Source: Psychrobacter urativorans (GTDB lineage Bacteria; Pseudomonadota; Gammaproteobacteria; Pseudomonadales; Moraxellaceae). Taken from it: a stretch of 64,000 bases of DNA. Numbering within the stretch: the first letter of the stretch is position 1; each line of letters opens with the position of its first letter. Shown piece after piece: positions 25,361-35,043 of the stretch. The stretch spans positions 2,418,001 through 2,482,000 of the forward strand of contig NZ_CP012678.1 in NCBI RefSeq assembly GCF_001298525.1, given 5' to 3'. The notes under the pieces were generated by a model, which was given only the letters and a program-made list of their open reading frames with translations, did no database searches and was not told the origin of the DNA. The position numbers and the translations under genes are program-made.

Positions 25361-27067
25361 ATGACTATATCTAAGACGAATACTAAGGTCGCTAAGCAAG
25401 CGAATCATCTTTCTCCGATAAATCTAATAAATACGCCCGTTATGTCGCGCTGCCTGCTATCAGTAGCGGTTGCCAGTGCATTACTACTGGCGGGTTGTGG
25501 CGATGATAATGACACGCCTAACACGTCTATTAATGCCCCTCAGTCTATCGCCACTTTTACGCCTATTCAAATAGATCAAGAATTGTTAGAAGCCTCGACG
25601 ATTGGCAAAGCCATCACACCCGCTGCGAAATGTGGGGTGACAGTAGAAAAGATTGGTTATCAAACCAAAGGGGCGGCAAATGAGCCGACCAATGCCACAG
25701 CCGCGCTGATGATACCTAGTGGCAATACGGCTGAATGTCAGGGCGACCGCCCGATACTGCTATATGCGCATGAAACTACTACTGAGCAAAAATTTGATTT
25801 TACACAAGTGGGCAATGCACAGAACCCTGCGGAAATAGAAGCAACCATGATAGCCGCAAACTTTGCCGCGCAAGGCTACATAGTCGTCGCGCCTAACTAT
25901 GCCGGTTATGATAGCTCTGATCTGAACTATCATCCGTACCTCAATGCTAAGCAGCAATCTACAGAAATGGTCACCGCGTTAGATACGGCACGTGCCGCTA
26001 TCAATCAGCAGAGAAATGCTAATAATGCCACCTATACTAAGGTTAATGACTCAGGCAAGCTGTTCCTATCAGGTTATTCGCAAGGTGGACACGTCACTAT
26101 GGCGACCGCGCGGCTGTTAGAGCAGCAGAACAAACCAATCACTGCTATTGCCCCTTCTTCGGGTCCATACGCCTTGGCAGCCTTTGGCGATGCTATTTTT
26201 ACAGGTAATGTGAGTATTGGCTCGACGGCTTTTGCGCCTTTATTGGCCACTAGCCTACAAAAAGCAAATAACAAAATTTATAACAATCCAACAGAGATTT
26301 TTGCCGGTAATTACGCCAATACTAAATTACCCAATGCGCTAAGCTTTGAAGATTTAGTATTGGCAGGAAAATTGCCGTTAACCGCCTTGTTCCAAGCTAA
26401 GCCGACAAACTCTCCTGTGCTTGATGGTTTACCAGCAAGTTCTTTACCTTTCGCTTCAGTTGGATTTGACAGTAGTAATTATCTGATTCAAACTGATTTT
26501 CGTGCCGCTTATGTCATCGATGCGCTACAGAATCCTGATGATTTATTGGCGCAGAACGGTAGAGCCTTTCCTGCTTTAAATCCGCAAAATGAATTACGTA
26601 AAACTTTAAAGGTCAATGATTTACGTGGTTATGTGCCAAAGATACCCACGCTGCTTTGTGGTGGCAATCAAGATCCATCGGTCTTTTATGATTTAAATAC
26701 CAGTTCAATGGCAAAAATATTGCAGGGTGCGAATGCTCAAAACCCAGCCGCTCAAATAAATGTGACTGTGCTGGACGTTGATGGGTCTAATAAAGACAGA
26801 ACCACATTAACGCTGATTGGAAAAGCGTCTATGAACGCATGGAACGTTCAGACAGTCCTTGATAATGTGCAAGCCAAGTTTGCTGGCACAGTGGGACAAG
26901 AATACGCCGCTGCTTACCAGAATGTCATAAATAATGGTGGTACGGCACAACAAGCCGAGCAAGGTGCAGGCGCTGCGATTTTAAGAACCTATCATGGCAC
27001 TCATGTCAGCACGGCTTGTACGCAAGCAACACGCGAATTCTTTGATCAAGAATTTAAAAAATCTTAA
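25361..27067 (+). CDS. Lipase-like alpha/beta hydrolase lipoprotein
   Basis: A 568-residue exported hydrolase. A long N-region ends in a lipobox (LLLAGC, Cys46). The alpha/beta hydrolase part carries the nucleophile elbow GYSQGG (Ser240). GGNQDPSVFY near residue 440 and the C-terminal TYHGTHVST suggest Asp and His of the triad. The pattern (QGYIVVAPNYAGYDSSD, then GYSQGG) resembles secretory lipases and prolyl-oligopeptidase-like esterases. AAGGA is correctly spaced for the ATG at 25361; an upstream TTG in frame is less likely. It should act at the outer membrane or in the periplasm on an unknown ester. A terminator follows. Confidence 0.85.
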   Translation: MTISKTNTKVAKQANHLSPINLINTPVMSRCLLSVAVASALLLAGCGDDNDTPNTSINAPQSIATFTPIQIDQELLEASTIGKAITPAAKCGVTVEKIGYQTKGAANEPTNATAALMIPSGNTAECQGDRPILLYAHETTTEQKFDFTQVGNAQNPAEIEATMIAANFAAQGYIVVAPNYAGYDSSDLNYHPYLNAKQQSTEMVTALDTARAAINQQRNANNATYTKVNDSGKLFLSGYSQGGHVTMATARLLEQQNKPITAIAPSSGPYALAAFGDAIFTGNVSIGSTAFAPLLATSLQKANNKIYNNPTEIFAGNYANTKLPNALSFEDLVLAGKLPLTALFQAKPTNSPVLDGLPASSLPFASVGFDSSNYLIQTDFRAAYVIDALQNPDDLLAQNGRAFPALNPQNELRKTLKVNDLRGYVPKIPTLLCGGNQDPSVFYDLNTSSMAKILQGANAQNPAAQINVTVLDVDGSNKDRTTLTLIGKASMNAWNVQTVLDNVQAKFAGTVGQEYAAAYQNVINNGGTAQQAEQGAGAAILRTYHGTHVSTACTQATREFFDQEFKKS

Positions 27068-27102
27068 GTTGAATAGGTTTTAAGCGTTAAAAAAGCGCAA
27101 TC

Positions 27103-27135
27103 AAAAAACGGCATCCATTAGGGTGCCATTTTTTA
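27103..27135 (+). terminator. Rho-independent terminator after the lipase-like gene
   Basis: A 7-bp stem (GGCATCC/GGGTGCC, one G-U pair) with loop ATTA is followed by A and six T residues. Confidence 0.75.
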
Positions 27136-27563
27136 TAGATAAAGGTTTAATCTAATGCTTAGAAAAAGATAGCTTTATTCTTATTACTGGGGATTAATAT
27201 TGGGGCTGTAGACAATAAATAATGCTAGACAGCACTAATTAGTAAATACGCCTAGATGGTCTACAATATTAGACCTAAACGTCAAATCTCCTTTGCGGCG
27301 AATGACGCGCAAATGCCCCTAAATAAGCAAATTTGTGTTAAAATAACCTCTTTTATTCAACATTACTTTTAACAAAAACAGTATCGCCATTTCCCCTTTG
27401 TTTTGCACCCTTAGTAGTGCTTTTTTATAGTTGATATCTCGATAATCGCTGCATAGTTATGCTGCTTTATTTATGTATCACTATAAAGATTATGGTTAAC
27501 AATCATATTAATGCTAGCTAAGACGTAAAACGGTAGGAGATGGAGGCGAGTGAAGGAAGGTAT
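27136..27563 (+). other. Long leader region upstream of gyrA
   Basis: About 430 bases without a recognisable gene. It is A/T-rich and should hold the gyrA promoter. The only clear signal is the ribosome-binding site AAGGAAGG at 27553-27560. Confidence 0.4.
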
Positions 27564-30242
27564 ATGAGCGAATCGGTCAGTCCTATTGGCATCGTCGAAG
27601 AATTAAAACAATCCTATTTGGATTATGCGATGAGCGTGATTGTCTCGCGCGCGCTGCCTGATGTGCGTGATGGGTTCAAGCCAGTACATCGCCGCGTGAT
27701 GTATGCCATGCATGTGCTGTCGAATGACTACAATAAGCCGTATAAGAAATCGGCGCGTGTAGTGGGTGACGTTATCGGTAAGTATCATCCTCATGGCGAT
27801 AGTGCAGTGTATGATGCGATTGTGCGTATGGCACAGGATTTTAGCCTGCGTTATCCCATGGTTGATGGTCAAGGTAACTTTGGTTCGATTGACGATGATC
27901 CACCGGCAGCGATGCGTTATACCGAAGTGCGTATGACCAAGCTGACCCATCAAATGCTTGCTGACTTGGATAAAGATACCGTCGATTGGGAAGACAACTA
28001 CGACGGCTCTGAGCGTATGCCCAGTGTCATGCCAGCGCGTGTGCCAAATTTATTGATTAATGGTGCGACTGGTATTGCCGTTGGTATGGCGACCAATATG
28101 GCGCCGCATAATCTGACCGAAGTTATCAATGCCTGTTTGGCTTACGCTAGCAATCCGCAAATCTCTGCTGAAGAGTTGATGACCCATATCTCAGGTCCAG
28201 ATTTCCCTACAGGCGGTATTATATACGGTCGAGCGGGTATTGTAGATGCCTATCGTACGGGTAAAGGTCGTCTGCATATCCGTGGTCGTTACCATATTGA
28301 GCCGATGACAGATACCGGTGTCAATCGTGACCGTGAACGCATTGTTTTTACTGAAGTACCGTATCAAACCAATAAAGCCAAACTCATTGAGCGCATTGCT
28401 GAATTGGTTCGTGATAAGAAAATAGAAGGTATAAGTGAGATTCGTGACGAGTCTGATAAAGACGGTATGCGTATTGCCATTGACCTGCGTCGTGGCGAAA
28501 CGGCTGAAGTTATCGTTAATAATTTATTCTTACAAACGCCACTTGAATCTAGTTTTAGTATTAATATGGTGGCGCTCGATAATGGTCAGCCAAAATTATT
28601 AACGTTACGTCAATTGATTGCGGCATTTGTGCGTCACCGTCAAGAAGTGGTCACACGTCGCACTATTTATGAGCTGAATAAAGCGCGTGTGCGCGGTCAT
28701 TTACTCGAAGGTCTGACGGTTGCGTTGGCTAATATTGACGAGATTATTGCGACGATTAAAGTGTCGGCAAGTCGCGCGATGGCACGTGAAAATTTATTAA
28801 ATACCACTTGGGGCTCAGGTAGCGTTCAAGCCATGCTCACGGCAGCAGGTAGCCAATCGGTACGTCCTGATTTTATCGAAGGTGAAGATCCAAAAGCACC
28901 GTTTGGCTTAATTAACGATGGCACTGATGGTATCGAGCGCTATCGCTTATCACTCGATCAGGTGAATGCCATTTTAGAGATGCAATTGCATCGTCTAACG
29001 GGTCTTGAGCAAGACAAGCTGACCGAAGAATATCAAGATTTATTACGTGAAATTGCTCATTTAGAATCTATTCTTGGTGATTTTGATAAGTTGATGACCA
29101 TCATTTCTAATGAGATGATTGAGATTCGTGATAATTTTGGTGATGAGCGTCGTACGGATATTATTGATTCACGTACTGACTTTAGTCGTGAAGATTTAAT
29201 CCCTGAGCAAACGGTCGTGATGACCGTGTCGCGTACCGGCTATGCAAAAACGCAACCAATCGATGATTATACGGCGCAAAAACGGGGTGGGAAAGGCAAG
29301 TCTGCAACCGCGATGAAAGAAGACGATGTCATCGATCATTTGGTTGTGACCTCAACGCACGCTACCGTGCTTTGTTTTACAGATACAGGTCGCGTGTTTA
29401 GTTTACGTGGTTTTGAAGTGCCGATTGCCAGTCGCGGCGCACGCGGTCGTCCCTTAGTCAATCTTATCGGGCTTACCGGTGATGAGTCGGTCACGGCTAT
29501 TTTACCGATACCGCAAACGACTGAAGAAGTGACCGGTCATTTCGTATTCTTTGCGACGGCTAATGGTACGGTGAAACGCGTTGAGCTTGAGAAGTTTGCT
29601 ACTATTCGTTCTAACGGCTTGATTGCCATTGGTTTAGAAGACGGTGATAAGCTGATTAGCGTTCATATTACCGACGGCACGCAAGACGTGATGCTGTTTG
29701 CGTCAAGTGGTAAAGCCATTCGCTTCGATGAGAATGATGCACGTTCAATAGGTCGTACGGCAAAAGGTGTGCGCGGTATGCGCCTAGCTGCTGACGAGGT
29801 TATCAAGTCGCTCGTAGTCATTGAAGATAACGTCCGCGAAATCCTGATTGCTTGTGAAAATGGCTTTGGTAAACGTACCTTTATTGAAGAGTTTAATACC
29901 CAACATCGTGGCGGTGGCGGTGTTATCGCGATTAAAACCAGCGAGCGTAATGGTGCTTTAGTACGTGCCACTAATGTTAATCCTGAAGACGATATCATCT
30001 TGATATCAGACAAAGGCACCCTAGTACGTACACCGGTTGAACATGTTGCCAGTAGCGGTCGTAACGCTCAAGGTGTCACCTTGATTCGTCTGTCAAAGGA
30101 TGAAAAGTTGGTCGCTATGGCATGCGTTGAGCATGAAGAAACTGATAGTGATGATGAATTAGTCGATGCGCTTCAAGAAGAGGGTATCCTTGAGGTAGAA
30201 GGTCAGGAATACGTAGATAGCGTTAATACTGACGCAGAATAA
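27564..30242 (+). CDS. gyrA: DNA gyrase subunit A
   Basis: An 892-residue GyrA that breaks and rejoins DNA to introduce negative supercoils together with GyrB. The catalytic tyrosine is Tyr119 (AAMRYTEV). The quinolone-resistance region reads [10 protein letters not shown], with Ser and Asp at the E. coli 83 and 87 equivalents, i.e. the wild-type form. The C-terminal beta-pinwheel carries the GyrA box QKRGGKG. The tail is acidic. A frame extends 8 codons upstream, but AAGGA sits 6 bases before the ATG at 27564 and MSESVSPIG is the usual N-terminus. Length is normal. A strong terminator follows. Confidence 0.98.
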   Translation: MSESVSPIGIVEELKQSYLDYAMSVIVSRALPDVRDGFKPVHRRVMYAMHVLSNDYNKPYKKSARVVGDVIGKYHPHGDSAVYDAIVRMAQDFSLRYPMVDGQGNFGSIDDDPPAAMRYTEVRMTKLTHQMLADLDKDTVDWEDNYDGSERMPSVMPARVPNLLINGATGIAVGMATNMAPHNLTEVINACLAYASNPQISAEELMTHISGPDFPTGGIIYGRAGIVDAYRTGKGRLHIRGRYHIEPMTDTGVNRDRERIVFTEVPYQTNKAKLIERIAELVRDKKIEGISEIRDESDKDGMRIAIDLRRGETAEVIVNNLFLQTPLESSFSINMVALDNGQPKLLTLRQLIAAFVRHRQEVVTRRTIYELNKARVRGHLLEGLTVALANIDEIIATIKVSASRAMARENLLNTTWGSGSVQAMLTAAGSQSVRPDFIEGEDPKAPFGLINDGTDGIERYRLSLDQVNAILEMQLHRLTGLEQDKLTEEYQDLLREIAHLESILGDFDKLMTIISNEMIEIRDNFGDERRTDIIDSRTDFSREDLIPEQTVVMTVSRTGYAKTQPIDDYTAQKRGGKGKSATAMKEDDVIDHLVVTSTHATVLCFTDTGRVFSLRGFEVPIASRGARGRPLVNLIGLTGDESVTAILPIPQTTEEVTGHFVFFATANGTVKRVELEKFATIRSNGLIAIGLEDGDKLISVHITDGTQDVMLFASSGKAIRFDENDARSIGRTAKGVRGMRLAADEVIKSLVVIEDNVREILIACENGFGKRTFIEEFNTQHRGGGGVIAIKTSERNGALVRATNVNPEDDIILISDKGTLVRTPVEHVASSGRNAQGVTLIRLSKDEKLVAMACVEHEETDSDDELVDALQEEGILEVEGQEYVDSVNTDAE

Positions 30243-30327
30243 GTGTCTGAATGTAAGCTCATACCGATATAAATTGAGATAATTTATTGTAAGTATTGCA
30301 TTAGCATTGTCATAAAAGTATTTTTCC

Positions 30328-30368
30328 AAAAAAGCCTCAGACGTTATCGTCTGAGGCTTTTATTTTTT
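30328..30368 (+). terminator. Rho-independent terminator after gyrA
   Basis: A stem of about 14 bp (AAAAGCCTCAGACG with its complement, loop TTAT) is followed by T-rich sequence. It lies about 85 bases behind the gyrA stop codon. Confidence 0.9.
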
Positions 30369-30402
30369 AATGAATGATGGCTGATATTATCTATTTTTAC
30401 AG

Positions 30403-30465
30403 AATGTTTTTTAAAAGCACTTTCTAAAAGTACTTTCTAAAATCTATTTCTAAAAACGACGTCTA
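30403..30465. repeat. Degenerate direct repeats (TTTCTAAAA-type)
   Basis: Four or five imperfect copies of a 12-14-base unit containing TTCTAAAA stand in a row directly upstream of the permease gene. No function is evident. Confidence 0.5.
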
Positions 30466-30477
30466 AAGGCTGTTTTT

Positions 30478-31530
30478 ATGCTAACTACTAACCAAACCGT
30501 ACAAGGAATTGCCGCAGCAGTCATATCAAATTTTCTATTCTCATTACTATTTTTGTTCGGGCTATTTTTACAGCCATTGTCGGGCACGCAGGTAGCGGCG
30601 TGGCGGATAGTTATGATGCTGATTAGTATTATTTTATTAGTGAGCTTTTTAAAACAATGGCAGCATACTTTTGATTACCTAAAAACATTAAAAACCCCAA
30701 TAGAGTGGCTATTATTTATATTGCCGACTCCGATTTTAGGAGGGCAACTTTGGCTATTTATGTGGGGACCTGTTAACGGCTTAGGTCTTGATGTGACGTT
30801 GGGTTATTTCTTATATCCATTGGTCATGATTATCATTGGACGCTTTTTTTATCATGAAAAGATGAGTGGTTTGCAGTGGATAGCGACGTTATGTGCGGCT
30901 GTCGGCATTGCTTATGATGTTTTTCAATATGGTTCGATATCATGGGCGACCTTGTTTGTGTGTTTGGGCTATCCGCCTTATTATCTCTTACGGCGCAAAT
31001 TAGCTGTACCGCCTATTACGGGCTTATTGTCTGATTTGGTGCTACTGTTACCTATCGTCTTAATAGTGCTTTACAGTAGCGGTGGCTTTAGCATGGCATT
31101 ACACGCCAGTAAGCTTTGGTATTTATTACCTCTATTAGGGATTGTCAGTACTGCTGCGATGTGGCTGACGATGGTAGCCAGTCGTAAGCTACCGGTTTCA
31201 TTATTTGGTACTTTATGTTATCTCGAACCCGTATTTTTATTTATATTTTCCATCACTATTTTGCATCAAAACGTGGAAGAATCAGGGTCATTATTGATGT
31301 ACGGTATGATTTTTACTGCGCTATTTATTATGATTATTGATAGTACGCTGAGTTATTTGGCTCGCAAGCGCGACGACCGTTTACGGTCTTATGAGGATCT
31401 ACAAATTGAGGGCTTTCCACCACGTCACCGTATCAAAAATCGCCGTATTAAAGGCGTATTAGTGGCGCATCGTTTTCACAAAATGCGCCGCCATCAACAC
31501 AAAACAAACAACAGGAAAGAGAGTAGATGA
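30478..31530 (+). CDS. EamA/RarD-type transporter
   Basis: A 350-residue membrane protein with about ten transmembrane helices in two EamA halves (start of half one at VISNFLFSLLFLFG; half two at SISWATLFVCLGYPPYYLLRR). GYFLYPLVMIIIGRFFYHE recalls RarD. The last 55 residues are a strongly basic soluble tail (RRIKGVLVAHRFHKMRRHQH), an addition not typical of RarD (about 295 residues). The substrate is unknown; members export metabolites. It appears to stand alone, with gyrA terminated upstream. Confidence 0.85.
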   Translation: MLTTNQTVQGIAAAVISNFLFSLLFLFGLFLQPLSGTQVAAWRIVMMLISIILLVSFLKQWQHTFDYLKTLKTPIEWLLFILPTPILGGQLWLFMWGPVNGLGLDVTLGYFLYPLVMIIIGRFFYHEKMSGLQWIATLCAAVGIAYDVFQYGSISWATLFVCLGYPPYYLLRRKLAVPPITGLLSDLVLLLPIVLIVLYSSGGFSMALHASKLWYLLPLLGIVSTAAMWLTMVASRKLPVSLFGTLCYLEPVFLFIFSITILHQNVEESGSLLMYGMIFTALFIMIIDSTLSYLARKRDDRLRSYEDLQIEGFPPRHRIKNRRIKGVLVAHRFHKMRRHQHKTNNRKESR

Positions 31531-31765
31531 AGCGTAAGATTAATTAATTGTATTCCAAGTAAAATACGTTTGTGTAGAAGTGCGGTAGTATTGATATTGA
31601 GGTCAGTTTAGCTAAGCTTTGATAGAGCTAATATTGACCCGACAGACATTATTTTTCGTAACGGTTGCGGTTGCAGGCTGTGTTAAAGGTTAGGTAAGTG
31701 CGCTATTATCATTAGCAATGGCATCGTCTTTCTTTGTTTACGCTTACTTATGACTAGGATTATTT

Positions 31766-32434
31766 ATGTTACATTTGCATCATTTAAAAAATTCACGCTC
31801 GTTTCGTATTTTATGGTTGTTAGAAGAGCTGGAAGTAGACTACAAACTGACTTGCTATGAGCGTAATAAAGCTTATTTAGCGCCAGAGAGTTTAAAAAAA
31901 ATCCATCCGCTCTGTCATGCGCCAGTATTAGAAGTAGATAATCGCGCAATAGTTGAGTCTGGGTTCATTATTGAATATCTGCTCAAGCATTATGATACAG
32001 AGAAGCAGTTTAAGCCTGCTGATGACAACGAAGCGGCATGGGAGGCGTACACTTTTTGGCTGCACTTTGCTGAAGCTTCAGTGATGCCGTTGTTGGTCAT
32101 GCGTTTGGTGTTTACCAAAGTGGTTGCAAAGTCACCAATGCTGATAAGACCCATTAGTAGAGCCATTCGTAGACAAGTTGAAAACAGTGTGATTAAAGGT
32201 AATTTAACCAAAATGCTGACGATGATGGAGCAGCAGTTGCAAGACAATCATTGGTTCGCAGGCGAAGCCTTTAGTGCGGCTGATATTCAGATGTATGTGC
32301 CGGTGGTCGCTGCCAATGCAGGCAAAGGCTTAGACAAGGTAAAATATGCTAATTTATTAAATTGGCTAAACCGCTGTCAAGAACGTGCCGCTTTTAAACG
32401 TGCGGAAGCCAAAGGTGGCAGTCTTCATTTCTAA
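31766..32434 (+). CDS. Glutathione S-transferase family protein
   Basis: A 222-residue GST. The N-terminal thioredoxin-like domain has LHHLKNSRSFRILWLLEEL, with Ser in the SRS block at the usual activating position, then HPLCHAPVLE (cis-proline region) and ESGFIIEYL (the glutathione gamma-glutamyl contact). An all-helical C-terminal domain follows (NHWFAGEAFSAADIQMYVPV). It should conjugate or reduce with glutathione in the cytoplasm; the substrate is unknown. AGGA is 7 bases before the ATG. A terminator follows. Confidence 0.9.
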   Translation: MLHLHHLKNSRSFRILWLLEELEVDYKLTCYERNKAYLAPESLKKIHPLCHAPVLEVDNRAIVESGFIIEYLLKHYDTEKQFKPADDNEAAWEAYTFWLHFAEASVMPLLVMRLVFTKVVAKSPMLIRPISRAIRRQVENSVIKGNLTKMLTMMEQQLQDNHWFAGEAFSAADIQMYVPVVAANAGKGLDKVKYANLLNWLNRCQERAAFKRAEAKGGSLHF

Positions 32435-32473
32435 TGGAATGGTTGATATTTAACGCACAGGTTTATGTATTCT

Positions 32474-32509
32474 AAAAACAGTTACTGTTAATTAACAGTG
32501 GCTGTTTTT
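32474..32509 (+). terminator. Rho-independent terminator after the GST gene
   Basis: A long stem (32474-32489 with 32494-32509, two G-U pairs, loop AATT) ends in five T residues. Confidence 0.8.
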
Positions 32510-32586
32510 GGTATGATGTTGGCTCATAAATACTGCCTCATAACTGACAACGCATAAATAACTGATGACGCATAAAAGGTAACGTG

Positions 32587-32823
32587 ATGACTGAACACGA
32601 TAAGCTTGACCCTAAAGCTCCTAATCCTTTGGTAGAGCCGCCAATAAATCCCCAGCAAGTATCTATCAAAGCATGGTCACAAAAGCTGTTGGTGGCTTTC
32701 TTATGTGTCGCTAGCTTTTATGGCGGCTGGAAGTCGTATGAATCGCGGATGGTCAACCAGTGTTTTGCTAGCGGTGGACAAATTATTGAGGGTGGCAAGA
32801 CCCTCTTGTGCAAAGTATCATAA
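32587..32823 (+). CDS. Small single-helix membrane protein, unknown
   Basis: A 78-residue protein. A proline-rich N-tail (DPKAPNPLVEPPINPQQ) precedes one hydrophobic helix (LLVAFLCVASFYGGW). A short C-terminal part has two cysteines (QCFASGG and LLCKVS) that could pair outside the membrane. AAGG is 7-10 bases upstream. An upstream GTG could add one residue. It stands 67 bases ahead of the ribonuclease Z gene and may be co-transcribed. I do not recognise the family, but the coding pattern and RBS support it. Confidence 0.6.
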   Translation: MTEHDKLDPKAPNPLVEPPINPQQVSIKAWSQKLLVAFLCVASFYGGWKSYESRMVNQCFASGGQIIEGGKTLLCKVS

Positions 32824-32890
32824 GTGATGTGTCATAAATCCCACGTCATCACTCATAATAAAAATGAATAAACAAAATGAATAATAAGCT

Positions 32891-34015
32891 ATGCTACAAC
32901 TGACCTTTTTAGGGACATCAGCGGGTGTGCCTACCAAACATCGTAATGTGACCGCACTCGCCATTGAATGTCTGAATCCTTATCTAGCAAAATCTAAGCC
33001 GCAGAGTCTCGCATCTACTATTCAGCATCATAAAAAAGCGCGTCCGTGGCTACTGATAGACTGCGGTGAGGGCACGCAACAGCAGCTTTTACATACCAAA
33101 TTATCTTTGCATCAGTTGGCAGTCATTTGCATTACCCATGTGCATGGCGATCATTGTTATGGCTTACCCGGTTTGTTGGCGAGTGCAGCGATGTCCGGAC
33201 GGCGTGCACCGCTGACGCTTATTGCCCCAAAAGCCATTGCTAAACTGCTCGATGCTGTCACTTTAACCACTGAATTATACTTTCCCTTTACCATTCACTT
33301 TATGGCAATTGAGGAAGTATTATCCCAACAAGATGGTAAGGTCAAGATTAGCCTAGATGCGCAACAACAGTTTGAAATTGACATCACGCTATTATCGCAT
33401 CGTGTGCCATCGCATGCCTTTACTATCACGCAGACCATCAGTCATCGTACCTTAAATACGGCTAAGCTGATAGCAGATGGTATCCAAGCCAGTGAATTAT
33501 GGGGCAAGCTACAACAAGGCGCAGATGTTTCCACCGCAAGCGGTCAGCAGTTGCGCTCAGAGGATTATGTTGATAATGAGAAACAGCGTACACGGGTGGT
33601 TATAGCGGGTGATAATGACAATCCAAACTTACTGACAGATACCGTCAAAAATGCGGACTTATTGGTTCATGAAGCAACTTATACTGCCGAAGTGTTAGCG
33701 CGTATTCAAGCCAAAAATCCTGAATTCGATCCCATGCACAGTAGTGCGCAGCAGGTTGGTGAATTTGCTCAAAAATCAGATATTACTAATCTCATCCTTA
33801 CTCACTTTAGCGCCCGTTATCAGAGCTTTGATAATCCGCAAAGTGCTACCCCAAATATGGGACATATTCGCCAAGATGCGCAAAATGTCTATCAAGGTAA
33901 TCTGTGGTTGGCAGTAGATTTTGCCCAATATATGGTGAATGGAGCAGCGGAAAAAATAGATGAAATCAATAGCCGCATACAGTACTTAGGTTCTGCACGC
34001 GACAATAAAAAATAG
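32891..34015 (+). CDS. rnz: Ribonuclease Z (tRNA 3' endonuclease)
   Basis: A 374-residue metallo-beta-lactamase-fold nuclease. The N-terminus LTFLGTSAGVPTKHRN, zinc motif HVHGDH (83-88), HRVPSHAF and the later AGDN, HEATY and THFSARY blocks are standard RNase Z features. It trims tRNA 3' trailers. The 28-residue C-terminal tail beyond the last motif is polar. It is longer than the usual roughly 310 residues because of insertions near 35-50 and 190-215. It ends 25 bases before the convergent DUF815 gene. Confidence 0.93.
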   Translation: MLQLTFLGTSAGVPTKHRNVTALAIECLNPYLAKSKPQSLASTIQHHKKARPWLLIDCGEGTQQQLLHTKLSLHQLAVICITHVHGDHCYGLPGLLASAAMSGRRAPLTLIAPKAIAKLLDAVTLTTELYFPFTIHFMAIEEVLSQQDGKVKISLDAQQQFEIDITLLSHRVPSHAFTITQTISHRTLNTAKLIADGIQASELWGKLQQGADVSTASGQQLRSEDYVDNEKQRTRVVIAGDNDNPNLLTDTVKNADLLVHEATYTAEVLARIQAKNPEFDPMHSSAQQVGEFAQKSDITNLILTHFSARYQSFDNPQSATPNMGHIRQDAQNVYQGNLWLAVDFAQYMVNGAAEKIDEINSRIQYLGSARDNKK

Positions 34016-34039
34016 CCGCTAAAGAATAATGTTTAGAAT

Positions 34040-34969
34040 TTATAATAAATTATCAGCCGCTTGTAGTTGTGCTTGACCTATCCAATAGCGGCTAAATTGA
34101 TATGCCACGCGCCCTGAACGTCCGCCACGCTCTGATGCCCAGCGTAGCGCGTTGGTTCTAATATCTTCGGCAAGCTCTTTGTTTGCGTTCTCACTATTTG
34201 CTGCCGCCTGCCCTTGCTGAATGGCTAGATAATGCTGCACGATTTGCAAATAGGTTTGCTGATTCATCGGATAAAACGACAACCATAAGCCAAAACGGTC
34301 AGATAATGATACCGTTTCATCAATAGTTTCATAAGGGTTAACTTCATCAGTCTGCCCATTATAAATATTAACATTGTCTTTCATCAACTGCGGCAATAAA
34401 TGGCGGCGGTTACTGGTCGCATAGACGAGTAGCTTATCTTGCTCTGAGTCGAGCGACCCATCCAGCACACTCTTTAACGTGCGATAGCTCTCGTCTTGTC
34501 CATTAAATGCCAAGTCATCACAGTACACCACATAGCGACACTGACTGTCTGCTGGTAGCGCATTAATCGCTGCGCGAATTTTATCAAGCACCAATAAATC
34601 ATCACGGGCAATCTCAATCACTCGCAACCCTTCGGCATGATAAGCTTGCAGCAAGGCGCGAATCAAGGAGGATTTCCCTGCGCCACGCGTTCCTGTCATT
34701 AATACATGGTTTGCCGGATAGCCTTTGAGAAACTGGCGTGTATTTTGTACCAGTTTTGCCTTTTGCGTATCAATCCCGTGCAAATCCTCCAAGCTCAAAA
34801 ACAAATTAACCGCTAACGGTTCTAGATGACCGGTATGTCCACCAACCCAACGATACGCCAGCTGTGCCGGATCAATCTTAATAGTCGGTGTCACTTGTTG
34901 TTGTAAATACTGAGTCAGTAAATCAAGTAATGGTTCAGGTAAGATAGATACAGGATTTGATTCAGACAT
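34040..34969 (-). CDS. DUF815-family AAA-like ATPase
   Basis: A 309-residue P-loop ATPase. Walker A GTRGAGKSS spans residues 93-101. VVYCDDLAFNGQDESYRTLKSVLDG holds the Walker B-like acidic pair, and VYATSNRRHLLPQ is the sensor region. The C-terminal SERGGRSGRVAYQFSRYWIG is the arginine-rich lid. This arrangement is that of DUF815 proteins, predicted ATPases of unknown role. It is convergent with rnz and divergent from the kinase gene 75 bases away. Confidence 0.88.
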   Translation of the reverse strand: MSESNPVSILPEPLLDLLTQYLQQQVTPTIKIDPAQLAYRWVGGHTGHLEPLAVNLFLSLEDLHGIDTQKAKLVQNTRQFLKGYPANHVLMTGTRGAGKSSLIRALLQAYHAEGLRVIEIARDDLLVLDKIRAAINALPADSQCRYVVYCDDLAFNGQDESYRTLKSVLDGSLDSEQDKLLVYATSNRRHLLPQLMKDNVNIYNGQTDEVNPYETIDETVSLSDRFGLWLSFYPMNQQTYLQIVQHYLAIQQGQAAANSENANKELAEDIRTNALRWASERGGRSGRVAYQFSRYWIGQAQLQAADNLL

Positions 34970-35043
34970 AATGGCTCTATAATTAGTAAAGGAATGTAGT
35001 GTTTAATAAGACGGTAGCGACGTTATAAAGGTTTGACTGTGCC

